A DNA stretch of 10,262 bases from Bacillota bacterium (GTDB lineage Bacteria > Bacillota > Clostridia > Lachnospirales > Lachnospiraceae). The stretch is taken from contig JAEZXP010000271.1 of assembly GCA_023419655.1 (NCBI GenBank), forward strand, positions 1-10,262. The letters are read 5' to 3'. A model generated the notes under the pieces. The model did not search any database. It worked only from the letters and a program-made list of their open reading frames with translations, and was not told where the DNA came from. Position numbers and translations under genes: made by a program. Positions 1 to 6,980 of the stretch are shown in pieces; positions within the stretch are counted from its first letter, which is position 1; each line of letters begins with the position of its first letter.

Positions 1-178
1 GGTCAGGAGTTTCGTCCTGTCCGTTATCATCCTTGACATCCGGTGCGTCAGGAGCCTTGGTAGCTGCCGGTTTATCATCCTTCTTGTCAGCCTCTTCTGC
101 CCCTTTGCCCTTACAGGCAGCCAGAGAAAACATTGTTAATACAGCCAAAATTACAACCAAAATTCTCTTCAACTTCAT
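1..178 (-). CDS. Lipoprotein, N-terminal part only (runs off left edge)
   Basis: Reading leftward from the ATG at 178 gives 59 open codons to the window edge, so the rest of the protein is not visible. The start is a lipoprotein signal peptide: a K-L-K-R basic end, a hydrophobic stretch (about residues 6-18), and the lipobox L-A-A-C with the lipidated cysteine at residue 22. A charged, low-complexity linker rich in Lys, Asp, Glu, Pro and Ala follows (about 23-59), typical of a tether that holds a folded domain off the membrane. The ribosome binding site GGAGGAGGT lies 8 bases upstream of the ATG, and a promoter is present further up. The functional domain is outside the window. It could be a solute-binding protein, a peptidase or a cell-wall protein, and I cannot choose. 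It is transcribed in the same direction as the ABC pair upstream, but its own promoter suggests separate control. Confidence 0.85.
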   Translation of the reverse strand, partial: MKLKRILVVILAVLTMFSLAACKGKGAEEADKKDDKPAATKAPDAPDVKDDNGQDETPD

Positions 179-225
179 ACTATTTTACCTCCTCCATATA
201 AGGTCACTGTGTTTCTCATGTGCAC

Positions 226-254
226 ATTATATAGTATTCATATGGCATAAACAA
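226..254 (-). promoter_or_regulatory. Sigma-A-type promoter for the lipoprotein gene
   Basis: On the minus strand a TTGTTT -35 (249-254) and a perfect TATAAT -10 (226-231) are separated by exactly 17 bases. Transcription would begin near 219, leaving a leader of about 40 bases with a strong ribosome binding site. This is a match by eye, not mapped experimentally. Confidence 0.65.
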
Positions 255-280
255 TATAAAGCAAATAAACCAACAACATC

Positions 281-305
281 GTTTGAAAAGATAGATGATT
301 CAAAC
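281..305. repeat. Inverted repeat upstream of the lipoprotein promoter
   Basis: GTTTGAA (281-287) and TTCAAAC (299-305) form a perfect 7-bp inverted repeat around an 11-base loop. It lies 26 bases upstream of the -35 of the lipoprotein promoter and just past the end of the ABC operon. There is no T-run after it in the minus direction, so it is a poor intrinsic terminator; an operator or an mRNA 3'-end stem is possible. The perfect palindrome CGGGATATCCCG (321-332) lies just before it. The rest of the 179-336 gap shows only the promoter and ribosome binding site. Confidence 0.4.
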
Positions 306-336
306 AATATTTACTTATATCGGGATATCCCGAAAA

Positions 337-1953
337 TCAATCAATTGTCTTTTTAACCGTAAGAACTCTGTCATAAAGCTTTTTTGTATCTTTAAATATG
401 ATATGGCTTACATTGATTACCGTCATATCCTCCAGACTTAATATCGTCTTCTCTATCTCTCTTGCCCGCTCCATATCAAGGGAGGCAAAGGCCTCATCCA
501 TCAGCAGGATGCTGGCCTTACCAAGAAGCGCCCTGGCAATAACAAGCCTGCTTCTTTCCCCGCCGGAGATATTCCTGCCGTTATCATAGATAATCGTATC
601 CAGACCGTCAGGAAGCTGCTTAACGAATTCATCCAGACCCGAAGCATGGACTGCGTTCATAATCTCTTCTTCTGAATAATCCTTATAAAGGGTTAGATTA
701 TTCCTTACCGTATCCTCAAATATAAACACCTGCTGCTCGATATTTCCCAGCAGCTTATAATACTGTTCCCTTTTTACGTCCTTTAAATCATGTCCGTCAA
801 TTGAAACCGTACCCGCTGTAGGATTAAAATACTTTCTAAAAAGCTTGAGCAGTGTGGATTTTCCTCCGCCGGAAGGTCCCACCACCAGATATTTACCGTT
901 CTTTCGAATCTTAAAATTAATATCGGAAAGAATGGTCTGCTCGGAATCCTCATAACAAAATTCCACATTGCTAAACTCGATTTCTTCTTTAAACTCCGGT
1001 AAATCCACCTTCTCCGCATAGGTATCGGAGTTTTCCAACGTCTTTTCCATCTTGCGGATTAAATCTCCCGAGGAGAATATCTTCGGCAGGCTCTCACTAA
1101 CATTAAATAACGGCCATGTCATCTTCTGAATTCCGTTCATCACCAGCAGGAATCCACCGATGGATACCTTGCCGGATACTGCAAGATATCCGACAACAAG
1201 AATCAATCCGAACATCGAGCCGCCCAAAAACAGATGCTGAAGACTCATAATAAAGGACATCATTCTCTCGATGACAAAGCCCTTTTGCTGGATTTCCTCA
1301 CTTTTATTATTATAATCCGCATTCACTCTTTGCTGGAGATTATAATTCTTGACGATATGGAAGGCTGAAAGTATCTCCTTGATATACGAGGTATAGCCGT
1401 CAAACATATCGCTTCGTTCCTTATTCGCCTTCTTCGTCGGCTTGGAGGTCAACACCGATATAATAAGGTTAATGATAACAAGTACAAAGGACAACAGAAT
1501 CATCCGGGCATCCACCGTAGACAAAAGCCAGATACCTACAATAAAGGTCATAATCCCCTCAAACACCGTATAGATTCCGGTAATCAGGTTCATCTCAAGA
1601 TTATTAAAATCATTTGTCATCGAGGACAGGTACTTTGCATTGTTTTCCTTTTGAAATTCCGCGATATTCTTTGCAAACACCTTATCCATATAATATTTCT
1701 TTAAGGCTGTATTGGCCTTTCTTTTATAAAGATTACTTACCATTCCGACCAATATTCCCAGCGGAACTAAGAGTACGGCCAGTACCAGCATTGACGGTAC
1801 CTTTTGCCCAATCACATCCATCTGCCCGCCGATTGCCAGGTCTAATAAGTCCATAATACGGATATTCACAACACCATCCAGGAATGCATTGATTCCGGTA
1901 ACAATTAAAGCCAGAATAAAATAAGGAAGTATTCGGATATATTTTTTTACCAT
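337..1953 (-). CDS. ABC half-exporter, permease-ATPase fusion (second gene of pair)
   Basis: This 538-residue protein has the exporter half-transporter layout: an N-terminal membrane domain (hydrophobic segments near residues 7-25, 53-74, 122-145, 150-170 and 240-282) followed by an ATPase domain from about 325. The ATPase motifs are complete: A-loop Tyr334, Walker A GPSGGGKST (359-367), Q-loop Gln407, signature ISGGERSR (462-469), Walker B ILLMDE with catalytic Glu487, D-loop SLD and H-loop His517. It should act in the cytoplasmic membrane, coupling ATP hydrolysis to export. Its ATG overlaps the last codons of the upstream ABC gene by 7 bases, with its ribosome binding site (AGAGGTG, 1959-1965) inside that gene, so the two are very likely made together and form a heterodimer. 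It is a little shorter than the usual 570-600 residues. Substrate unknown: peptides, lipids and drugs are all possible. Confidence 0.9.
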   Translation of the reverse strand: MVKKYIRILPYFILALIVTGINAFLDGVVNIRIMDLLDLAIGGQMDVIGQKVPSMLVLAVLLVPLGILVGMVSNLYKRKANTALKKYYMDKVFAKNIAEFQKENNAKYLSSMTNDFNNLEMNLITGIYTVFEGIMTFIVGIWLLSTVDARMILLSFVLVIINLIISVLTSKPTKKANKERSDMFDGYTSYIKEILSAFHIVKNYNLQQRVNADYNNKSEEIQQKGFVIERMMSFIMSLQHLFLGGSMFGLILVVGYLAVSGKVSIGGFLLVMNGIQKMTWPLFNVSESLPKIFSSGDLIRKMEKTLENSDTYAEKVDLPEFKEEIEFSNVEFCYEDSEQTILSDINFKIRKNGKYLVVGPSGGGKSTLLKLFRKYFNPTAGTVSIDGHDLKDVKREQYYKLLGNIEQQVFIFEDTVRNNLTLYKDYSEEEIMNAVHASGLDEFVKQLPDGLDTIIYDNGRNISGGERSRLVIARALLGKASILLMDEAFASLDMERAREIEKTILSLEDMTVINVSHIIFKDTKKLYDRVLTVKKTID

Positions 1954-3596
1954 GTTATCACCTCTTCAAAATAATCTCTGGCCGGGAAGCTGTGAACCGA
2001 ACCGTTTTTCAGCTCAATTACATAGTCATAGTTCTCCGTAACCCCCTCATAATACCGGTGGCTTATGGCAATAACCGTACTGTCCAGCTCCAAAAATGTC
2101 TTTTCGATTTCTCTGCCCAGCTCTTCATTCAGGCTGGAAGTACCCTCGTCTACAAATAAAATCTCAGCATTCTTGGCAATTGCTCTTGCGATGGAGATTC
2201 TCTGCCGCTGGCCTCCCGAAAGATTCTTACCATTCTCGGTCAGCCTTTCATGGATGCCGTCCTGCTTCTCTTCCAGAAACGGCTCCAATCCGCTTACCCT
2301 TACGGCATAGTCTATCTGTTCATCGGATATGTCCTTATACAGGGTAATATTGTTCTTAATCGTATCCTCAAAAAGAAATACATCCTGATAGATAAAGGCA
2401 ACCTTTTCATGGAAGGATTTTTCTGATATATCCCTGTAATTAACCGTATCTACCGTGATACTTCCTTCAAAATTATCATAGACCATTGCCAGCAGATTCA
2501 TCAGGGTTGTCTTTCCTGCTCCGCTGACGCCCTTTATCAGATACTTTTTGCCCTTTTCAATCGTAAAGGAAGCATTCTTCAATATCTGCTTGTTATCAAA
2601 GCTAAAATGAACACCGGATACCTCTATCCTGTCCTCAAATTTAAAATCCCGGGTTCCGGCTCCTATGCTGATGGTATTCTCCTGCGGCCTTGCGATTTTT
2701 TCATAGATTGTAACCGAGGCCTTCACCTGATTCCACATGGGAAAGGCATTAATCAAATAATTGCTGATGGAGCTGCTGAGCATGAAGATAAGACTGGCTT
2801 TTGTAAAGTCCATATCTCCCTGTATTGCATATCCCAGGTAAATCATAACCACCACCGAGACGACGAATGCCAGAACATAGATAACATCCCTTTGAACATG
2901 ATTAAAGACATTCGCCAGGTATTTTCGTTTCTCCAGCCGGCTTATGGTAACCTCGCTTTTCTTTAGAAACTTATCCTCAATATTATTCAGCTTCAAGATT
3001 TCAAGTCCGTTAAAGGTATTGGATAAATCGGTCGTAAAGGCCTCATTGGTGTCCGATATTTCCTGCTCAAGGGATGTGGTCTTTTTGGTAAAAAGACCGG
3101 CAAGCAGATAGAGCAGGATGGAGAACAGGAGCATTCCTGCTGCCACCTTTATATCCAATGCAACAAGCAGCAAAAGTGAAATCACAAACATTCCTATATT
3201 AATCAGATAATTCAGCAGACTTATAAAAAATTTATTCTCAAAGGTGTTCACATCATTAATCAGGTTTGATATATAGACCTCCTTGGATTTTTGAGAATAT
3301 TGCTTAAAGGGCATATTAATAATCTTTTCAAATGCCTGCAGCCGAACATCCAGTATTGTATCTCTCATATACCGGATTCTAAGAAGTCTTGAAATTAAAA
3401 AATTAAGCGGTGAATACAAAATAAATCCGATTGTTATGATAGCAATTATCTTATAGCGGCGCATATCCCCTTTTTCTACCGCTCCCAGAATCAAGGCTAT
3501 AACACCCATTTGTGCAAAATGGTCCACAATAAACATGAATGTTGCAATCATGTACTGTATGAACTTTGCTTTTCGTTTAAGTAGTAATTCCTTCAT
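1947..3596 (-). CDS. ABC half-exporter, permease-ATPase fusion (first gene of pair)
   Basis: A 549-residue half-transporter with six predicted membrane segments (roughly residues 13-38, 49-69, 125-147, 150-169, 237-257 and 266-288) and a C-terminal ATPase domain. Motifs: Walker A GVSGAGKTT (356-364), Q-loop Gln404, signature LSGGQRQR (459-466), Walker B ILFVDE with catalytic Glu484, and H-loop His513. The D-loop reads SSLN, not the usual SALD, which sets it apart from its partner. The frame is open up to an ATG at 3680, but that start would lie upstream of the predicted -10 (3667-3672). The ATG at 3596 has a GGGGAGA ribosome binding site (3601-3607) 4 bases away and gives the typical basic, then hydrophobic, N-terminus, so I chose it. 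It probably pairs with the overlapping downstream ABC protein. No dedicated substrate, precursor peptide, peptidase domain or regulator gene is visible next to it. Confidence 0.9.
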   Translation of the reverse strand: MKELLLKRKAKFIQYMIATFMFIVDHFAQMGVIALILGAVEKGDMRRYKIIAIITIGFILYSPLNFLISRLLRIRYMRDTILDVRLQAFEKIINMPFKQYSQKSKEVYISNLINDVNTFENKFFISLLNYLINIGMFVISLLLLVALDIKVAAGMLLFSILLYLLAGLFTKKTTSLEQEISDTNEAFTTDLSNTFNGLEILKLNNIEDKFLKKSEVTISRLEKRKYLANVFNHVQRDVIYVLAFVVSVVVMIYLGYAIQGDMDFTKASLIFMLSSSISNYLINAFPMWNQVKASVTIYEKIARPQENTISIGAGTRDFKFEDRIEVSGVHFSFDNKQILKNASFTIEKGKKYLIKGVSGAGKTTLMNLLAMVYDNFEGSITVDTVNYRDISEKSFHEKVAFIYQDVFLFEDTIKNNITLYKDISDEQIDYAVRVSGLEPFLEEKQDGIHERLTENGKNLSGGQRQRISIARAIAKNAEILFVDEGTSSLNEELGREIEKTFLELDSTVIAISHRYYEGVTENYDYVIELKNGSVHSFPARDYFEEVITW

Positions 3597-3666
3597 AAGT
3601 TCTCCCCATCCCTGTTCGAATGTATCAATTCGTTCACATATTGTTAAATCTATCACACATACGCAT

Positions 3667-3695
3667 ATTCTATAGCACATTACTGATTATGACAA
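3667..3695 (-). promoter_or_regulatory. Sigma-A-type promoter for the ABC exporter operon
   Basis: On the minus strand a TTGTCA -35 (3690-3695) and a TAGAAT -10 (3667-3672) lie 17 bases apart, each one mismatch from consensus. Transcription would start near 3660, giving a leader of about 64 bases. This position also argues against the longer reading frame start at 3680. The leader contains only a weak 5-bp stem (CGAAT/ATTCG). Confidence 0.65.
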
Positions 3696-3728
3696 TCTCT
3701 TTTTAAACCAAGTTAAAATAATGGACAG

Positions 3729-3761
3729 AAAAAGAGCTTGTAACATAAAATCACAAGCTCT
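3729..3761 (-). terminator. Intrinsic terminator after rpmF
   Basis: Read on the minus strand, AGAGCTTGT (3753-3761) and ACAAGCTCT (3733-3741) make a perfect 9-bp stem with an 11-base loop, followed directly by a run of T (poly-A at 3729-3733 on the plus strand). It lies 43 bases past the rpmF stop and upstream of the ABC promoter, so it separates the two transcription units. Confidence 0.85.
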
Positions 3762-3803
3762 CATTTAATCTTATTTAAATGTAATTGCAGTATTATGCCT
3801 GTG

Positions 3804-3983
3804 TTATTCTGTAGCAAGAATCTCTTTTTTGTTATACGAACCACAAGCCTTACATACTCTATGAGGAACCATAAGCTCTCCGCATTTGCTGCACTTTACC
3901 AGATTGGGAGCACTCATTTTCCAATTCGCCCTACGGCTGTCTCTTCTAGCTTTTGATGACTTGTTCTTTGGACAGATAGACAT
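3804..3983 (-). CDS. rpmF: 50S ribosomal protein L32
   Basis: A 59-residue protein with the conserved bL32 N-terminus (M-S-I-C-P-K-N-K-S-S-K, then R-R-D-S-R-R-A-N-W-K) and a C-terminal zinc ribbon made of C-S-K-C and C-K-A-C. This is the four-cysteine, zinc-binding form; some bacteria also carry a cysteine-free copy used under zinc shortage. L32 is a structural protein of the large ribosomal subunit. A GTG two codons upstream is also open, but the AGGAGG ribosome binding site (3991-3996) is 7 bases from the ATG at 3983 and only 1 base from that GTG, so the ATG is the start. It sits 2 bases after the yceD stop with its ribosome binding site inside yceD, the usual yceD-rpmF coupling. A strong terminator follows. 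The phospholipid gene plsX, often next in clostridia, is absent. Confidence 0.97.
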   Translation of the reverse strand: MSICPKNKSSKARRDSRRANWKMSAPNLVKCSKCGELMVPHRVCKACGSYNKKEILATE

Positions 3984-3985
3984 CG

Positions 3986-4513
3986 TCACACCTCCTTAAA
4001 ATTGTTGAAGATATCTCGGATTGCTGACATTCGGGGATCAAGTACCGTGTTATCACAGTCACAGGAGCTCTCATTCAGATTGGTCCCGCAATGCATGCAT
4101 ATTCCTTTGCATTCATCACTGCATAACAGCCTCATCGGAAAACCGATGATAATTTCATCCCTTATCAATATGTCTACATCCAGATTGAATCCAATAATAT
4201 AGTTTGCTTCGTCCAGTTCTTCTACACGCTCTTCCTGCGTAAGCTTAAAATCCATCTCTTTGGAGATTGATATCTCCATCGGATAATGAAGCTCCTTTAA
4301 GCATCTGGCGCAGAAGATAATTATGGAGAGCCTTGCAGTTCCTTCAATTAAGACCTTCCTGTCACCAAGATTACAAATCGTAAGCTTTACCGGCTCTTTC
4401 CTTGCAATCTTACAGGAAGTACCCTCATAGATGAATTCCTCCATCTCTATCGGAGCAATGATGTGCTCCACTTTATCCTTTGTACTCATTATTTCTGATA
4501 AAGATATAAGCAT
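3986..4513 (-). CDS. yceD: YceD family protein (DUF177), 50S / 23S rRNA accumulation factor
   Basis: A 175-residue protein of the YceD/DUF177 family, usually encoded directly before rpmF. Members are associated with 23S rRNA accumulation and large-subunit assembly; the molecular mechanism is not well defined. Family marks seen here: a C-A-R-C pair (68-71), the cysteine-rich stretch L-C-S-D-E-C-K-G-I-C-M-H-C-G (130-143) followed by N-L-N and C-D-C (151-153), and the C-terminal D-P-R-M (159-162). Eight clustered cysteines suggest metal binding in this Firmicute form; that is inference. The ATG at 4513 has GGAGAG 5 bases upstream. It is first in a two-gene operon with rpmF behind a perfect-consensus promoter, matching the high expression needed for ribosomal protein genes. 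Confidence 0.9.
   Translation of the reverse strand: MLISLSEIMSTKDKVEHIIAPIEMEEFIYEGTSCKIARKEPVKLTICNLGDRKVLIEGTARLSIIIFCARCLKELHYPMEISISKEMDFKLTQEERVEELDEANYIIGFNLDVDILIRDEIIIGFPMRLLCSDECKGICMHCGTNLNESSCDCDNTVLDPRMSAIRDIFNNFKEV
3991..3996 (-). promoter_or_regulatory. Ribosome binding site of rpmF inside the end of yceD
   Basis: AGGAGG on the minus strand overlaps the last codons of yceD and is 7 bases from the rpmF ATG. The spacing decides the ATG at 3983 over the in-frame GTG at 3989, and suggests that translation of yceD affects that of rpmF. Confidence 0.8.
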
Positions 4514-4567
4514 TTACTCTCTCCAAATTTTCAATGTGTTATTTCTTAGGATTACGCACTATATTGT

Positions 4568-4596
4568 ATTATACCTATTGTGTTTTTATTTGTCAA
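4568..4596 (-). promoter_or_regulatory. Perfect-consensus sigma-A promoter for yceD-rpmF
   Basis: On the minus strand TTGACA (4591-4596) and TATAAT (4568-4573) are separated by exactly 17 bases, a full match to the housekeeping consensus. The -35 begins only 9 bases after the ackA stop codon and no terminator lies between, so pta-ackA transcripts may also read into yceD-rpmF. Confidence 0.85.
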
Positions 4597-4605
4597 CGAA
4601 AATTC

Positions 4606-5796
4606 TTACAAAAGTGCGACGGTCTCTCTGGCGATGGTCAGTTCCTCGTTCGTAGGAATAACCGCTACCTTAACCTTCGAATCCGCTGTGGATATCATGA
4701 CCTCTTTGCCTCTGCTCTTGTTGGCTTCCTCGTCAATCTCAATACCCAAAAAGCCCAGATACTGGCACACATCATAGCGAACCTTGGGGTCATTCTCACC
4801 GACACCTGCTGTAAATGCGATGGCATCCACACCATTCATACTGGCAATAAATCCGCCAATATATTTTACAACCCGATATACGAATACATCAAATGCGATT
4901 CTTGCTTTTTCATTTCCTTCATTCATCGCCACATTAATATCTCTAAAGTCACTGGATACCTGGGACATACCCTGAACACCTGATTCCTTATTCAGCAAGT
5001 GCATAATCTGGTCCAGATTCTTATTCTCTTTCTTCGCTATGAATTCAATGATAGAAGGGTCGATATCACCGCTTCTGGTACCCATAACAAGGCCGGAAAG
5101 GGGGGTAAAACCCATGCTGGTATCAATGGATTTACCATTCTGAACGGCAGAGATGCTGGCGCCGTTACCAAGATGGCATACAATTATTTTAGAATTATTT
5201 ATATCTAATCCACAGAAATCAGCCATACGTTTTGATACATAGCTGTGGCTTGTCCCATGGAAGCCATATTTTCTAATCTTATACTTATCATAATAATCAA
5301 AAGGAAGCGCATACATATAGGCTTTTTCAGGCATCGTCTGATGGAATGCCGTATCAAAGACTGCCACCATCGGAACATCCTTCATCAGACTCTGACATGC
5401 CCTGATTCCAATCAGGTTTGCCGGATTATGAAGAGGTGCCAGGTCATTGCATTCTTCAATTGCATCAATTACCTCATCTGTGATGATGGTAGAGGAAGCA
5501 AATTTCTCACCACCGTGGACGACCCTGTGTCCTACAGCCTGGATTTCAGACAAATCACTAATCACGCCATGCTCTTTATCTGTCAGCGCGTTCAGCACCA
5601 TGGATACGGCTACTTCATGATTTTCCATCTTTGTCTTAATCCAGGTCTTCTCACGGTCGGCAGGCGTATGCTTTAAATCTCCAACCTCCAGTCCGATTCT
5701 TTCACATATACCAACTGCCAATGCCTGGTTCGTATCCGAATCGATTAACTGATATTTCAAGGATGAACTGCCGCAGTTAATAACTAATACTTTCAT
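4606..5796 (-). CDS. ackA: Acetate kinase
   Basis: A 396-residue cytosolic acetate kinase (EC 2.7.2.1) that converts acetyl phosphate and ADP to acetate and ATP, the energy-yielding last step of acetate fermentation; it is reversible. The family start K-V-L-V-I-N-C-G-S-S-S-L-K is present. Residues known to matter in the Methanosarcina thermophila enzyme are at the same positions: Asn7, Arg91 (in R-V-V-H-G-G), Asp148 (F-D-T-A-F-H), His180 (G-F-H-G-T-S-H), Arg241 and Glu384. Full length, no damage seen. The ATG at 5796 has GGAGG 9 bases upstream. It follows pta by 21 bases with no terminator, so the two form one operon, which lets acetyl phosphate pass from one enzyme to the next. Confidence 0.98.
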   Translation of the reverse strand: MKVLVINCGSSSLKYQLIDSDTNQALAVGICERIGLEVGDLKHTPADREKTWIKTKMENHEVAVSMVLNALTDKEHGVISDLSEIQAVGHRVVHGGEKFASSTIITDEVIDAIEECNDLAPLHNPANLIGIRACQSLMKDVPMVAVFDTAFHQTMPEKAYMYALPFDYYDKYKIRKYGFHGTSHSYVSKRMADFCGLDINNSKIIVCHLGNGASISAVQNGKSIDTSMGFTPLSGLVMGTRSGDIDPSIIEFIAKKENKNLDQIMHLLNKESGVQGMSQVSSDFRDINVAMNEGNEKARIAFDVFVYRVVKYIGGFIASMNGVDAIAFTAGVGENDPKVRYDVCQYLGFLGIEIDEEANKSRGKEVMISTADSKVKVAVIPTNEELTIARETVALL

Positions 5797-5817
5797 TATA
5801 ATTATCCTCCAATTTTT

Positions 5818-6816
5818 TTATCTGACTGCCTGTGCCTGTACGGCTGTAATTGCCGCAACACCTACGATATCATCCGCAGAGCAGCCTCTTGACAAATCAT
5901 TTACAGGCATTGCCAAGCCCTGGGTAATCGGTCCGTACGCTTCTGCTTTTGCCAGTCTTTCTACTATTTTATAGCCGATATTACCTGCATCCAAATCAGG
6001 GAATATCAGTACATTCGCCTTTCCTGCAACACTGCTGCCGGGTGCTTTCGATGCTCCGACGGAAGGAACAATCGCAGCATCCAGCTGGAGCTCACCGTCC
6101 AGCTTAATTTCAGGATGGGCTTCCTTTGCAATCCGGGCAGCCTCCGCAACCTTATCTACATCCGGATGGGCTGCACTGCCCTTTGTAGAATGGGAAAGCA
6201 TGGCAACGACCGGCTCGGTTCCTACTAATAACTCAAAGCTCCTGGCACTGCTGGCCGCAATCTCCGCCAGCTCTTCTGAGGAAGGATTTTGAACCAATCC
6301 GCTGTCTGAGAATATAAACGTACCATTTGCACCATATTCACAATTGGGTACGACCATTAAGAAGAATGCTGAAACCATCTTTGTGCTGGGAGCTGTCTTT
6401 ATAACCTGCAATGCCGCACGCAGAACATCCGCCGTAGAATGAACGGCTCCGGCTACCATACCGTCGGCATCCCCCGCCTTTACCATGGTAACACCAAAAT
6501 AAAGAGGCTGCTTCGTTAATAATTCCTTCGCTTTATCCGGGGTCATGCCCTTGTTCTTTCTAAGCTCAACGAGCAGCTCGACATAGGCCTCCAGCTTCTC
6601 TGCCTTTAAGGGATTAACGATGACTGCCTTTGATAAATCAAGTCCCTGGGCACCTTTACGAATCTCATCCTCGTCACCGATTAATATAACATTTGCCAAA
6701 TCCTCTAAAATAATAGTATTGGCTGCTTCCAGGGTTCTTCTGTCTCCTGTCTCCGGTAATACGATGGTCTTTTTATTCTGCTTTGCCCTTAATTTAATTT
6801 CATCAATAAAACCCAT
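5818..6816 (-). CDS. pta: Phosphate acetyltransferase
   Basis: A 332-residue phosphate acetyltransferase (EC 2.3.1.8) that converts acetyl-CoA and phosphate to acetyl phosphate and CoA, feeding AckA. It is the short form made of the catalytic PTA domain alone, without the N-terminal regulatory domains of the long enterobacterial enzyme. The C-terminal block P-V-N-D-L-S-R-G-C-S-A-D-D carries Ser309, Arg310 and Asp316, the same positions as the catalytic and CoA-site residues known in the Methanosarcina thermophila enzyme. Other family marks are I-F-P-D-L-D-A-G-N-I-G-Y-K (271-283) and Y-G-P-I-T-Q-G (294-300). The ATG at 6816 has AAGGAG 7-8 bases upstream. It is first in the pta-ackA operon and divergent from tmcAL, with its promoter in the shared control region. 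Confidence 0.98.
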   Translation of the reverse strand: MGFIDEIKLRAKQNKKTIVLPETGDRRTLEAANTIILEDLANVILIGDEDEIRKGAQGLDLSKAVIVNPLKAEKLEAYVELLVELRKNKGMTPDKAKELLTKQPLYFGVTMVKAGDADGMVAGAVHSTADVLRAALQVIKTAPSTKMVSAFFLMVVPNCEYGANGTFIFSDSGLVQNPSSEELAEIAASSARSFELLVGTEPVVAMLSHSTKGSAAHPDVDKVAEAARIAKEAHPEIKLDGELQLDAAIVPSVGASKAPGSSVAGKANVLIFPDLDAGNIGYKIVERLAKAEAYGPITQGLAMPVNDLSRGCSADDIVGVAAITAVQAQAVR

Positions 6817-6882
6817 GATGTTTCTCCTTCCTTACCATCTATTTTTCTATATTATTATACAAAAATTAAACTCACAAACTTG

Positions 6883-6911
6883 ATTATAGAACAAATACAA
6901 AACGGTTACAA
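6883..6911 (-). promoter_or_regulatory. Sigma-A-type promoter for pta-ackA
   Basis: On the minus strand TTGTAA (6906-6911) and a perfect TATAAT (6883-6888) are 17 bases apart. Transcription would start near 6876, leaving a leader of about 60 bases. A second TATAAT at 6854-6859 has no convincing -35, so I prefer the upstream one. Confidence 0.65.
6897..6910. promoter_or_regulatory. Possible CcpA-binding cre-like site at the pta -35
   Basis: On the minus strand TGTAACCGTTTTGT fits the Bacillus cre consensus TGNAANCGNTNNCA at every specified position except the final CA. It overlaps the predicted pta -35. CcpA is known to control pta and ackA in Bacillus, where the sites lie upstream of the promoter and activate; a site on the -35 would more simply repress. 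By-eye match only. Confidence 0.35.
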
Positions 6912-6932
6912 GTATTTTTAATATGAAAATAC
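6912..6932. repeat. Inverted repeat abutting the pta -35
   Basis: GTATTTT (6912-6918) and AAAATAC (6926-6932) form a perfect 7-bp inverted repeat with a 7-base centre. It lies immediately upstream of the pta -35 element, where an activator or repressor could bind. AT-rich sequence makes chance repeats common, so support is modest. Confidence 0.35.
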
Positions 6933-6951
6933 ACTATTTGTGTCATTTTAC

Positions 6952-6980
6952 TTGATGTGAAACGGGATATTGTATATATT
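6952..6980 (+). promoter_or_regulatory. Candidate upstream promoter for tmcAL
   Basis: TTGATG (6952-6957) and TATATT (6975-6980) are 17 bases apart on the plus strand, 4/6 and 5/6 matches to consensus. A transcript would carry a leader of about 110 bases before tmcAL. The -10 overlaps the Rex-like palindrome. It is weaker evidence than the promoter nearer the gene. Confidence 0.4.

Noticed and set aside
321..332. CGGGATATCCCG as the terminator of the ABC operon
   Set aside because: The stem is about 5 bp with a 4-base loop and no T-run follows in the minus direction; no convincing intrinsic terminator was found for this operon.
33..356. Plus-strand frame of 107 codons over the lipoprotein start
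   Set aside because: It runs antisense to a clear lipoprotein signal peptide and through its promoter; no ribosome binding site or recognisable domain.
3597..3680. Longer N-terminus for the first ABC gene, starting at the ATG at 3680
   Set aside because: It would lie upstream of the predicted -10, has no ribosome binding site, and adds 28 residues unlike an ABC exporter start; the ATG at 3596 has GGGGAGA at good spacing.
3984..3989. GTG start for rpmF two codons upstream
   Set aside because: The AGGAGG would be only 1 base away, and L32 proteins begin at M-S-I-C-P.
4534..5676. Plus-strand reading frames of 143 and 149 codons opposite ackA
   Set aside because: They lie wholly or mostly antisense to a certain gene, have no ribosome binding site of note and show no recognisable protein features.
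6854..6859. Second TATAAT before pta as its promoter
   Set aside because: The sequence 16-18 bases upstream has no acceptable -35; the pair at 6883-6911 is better.
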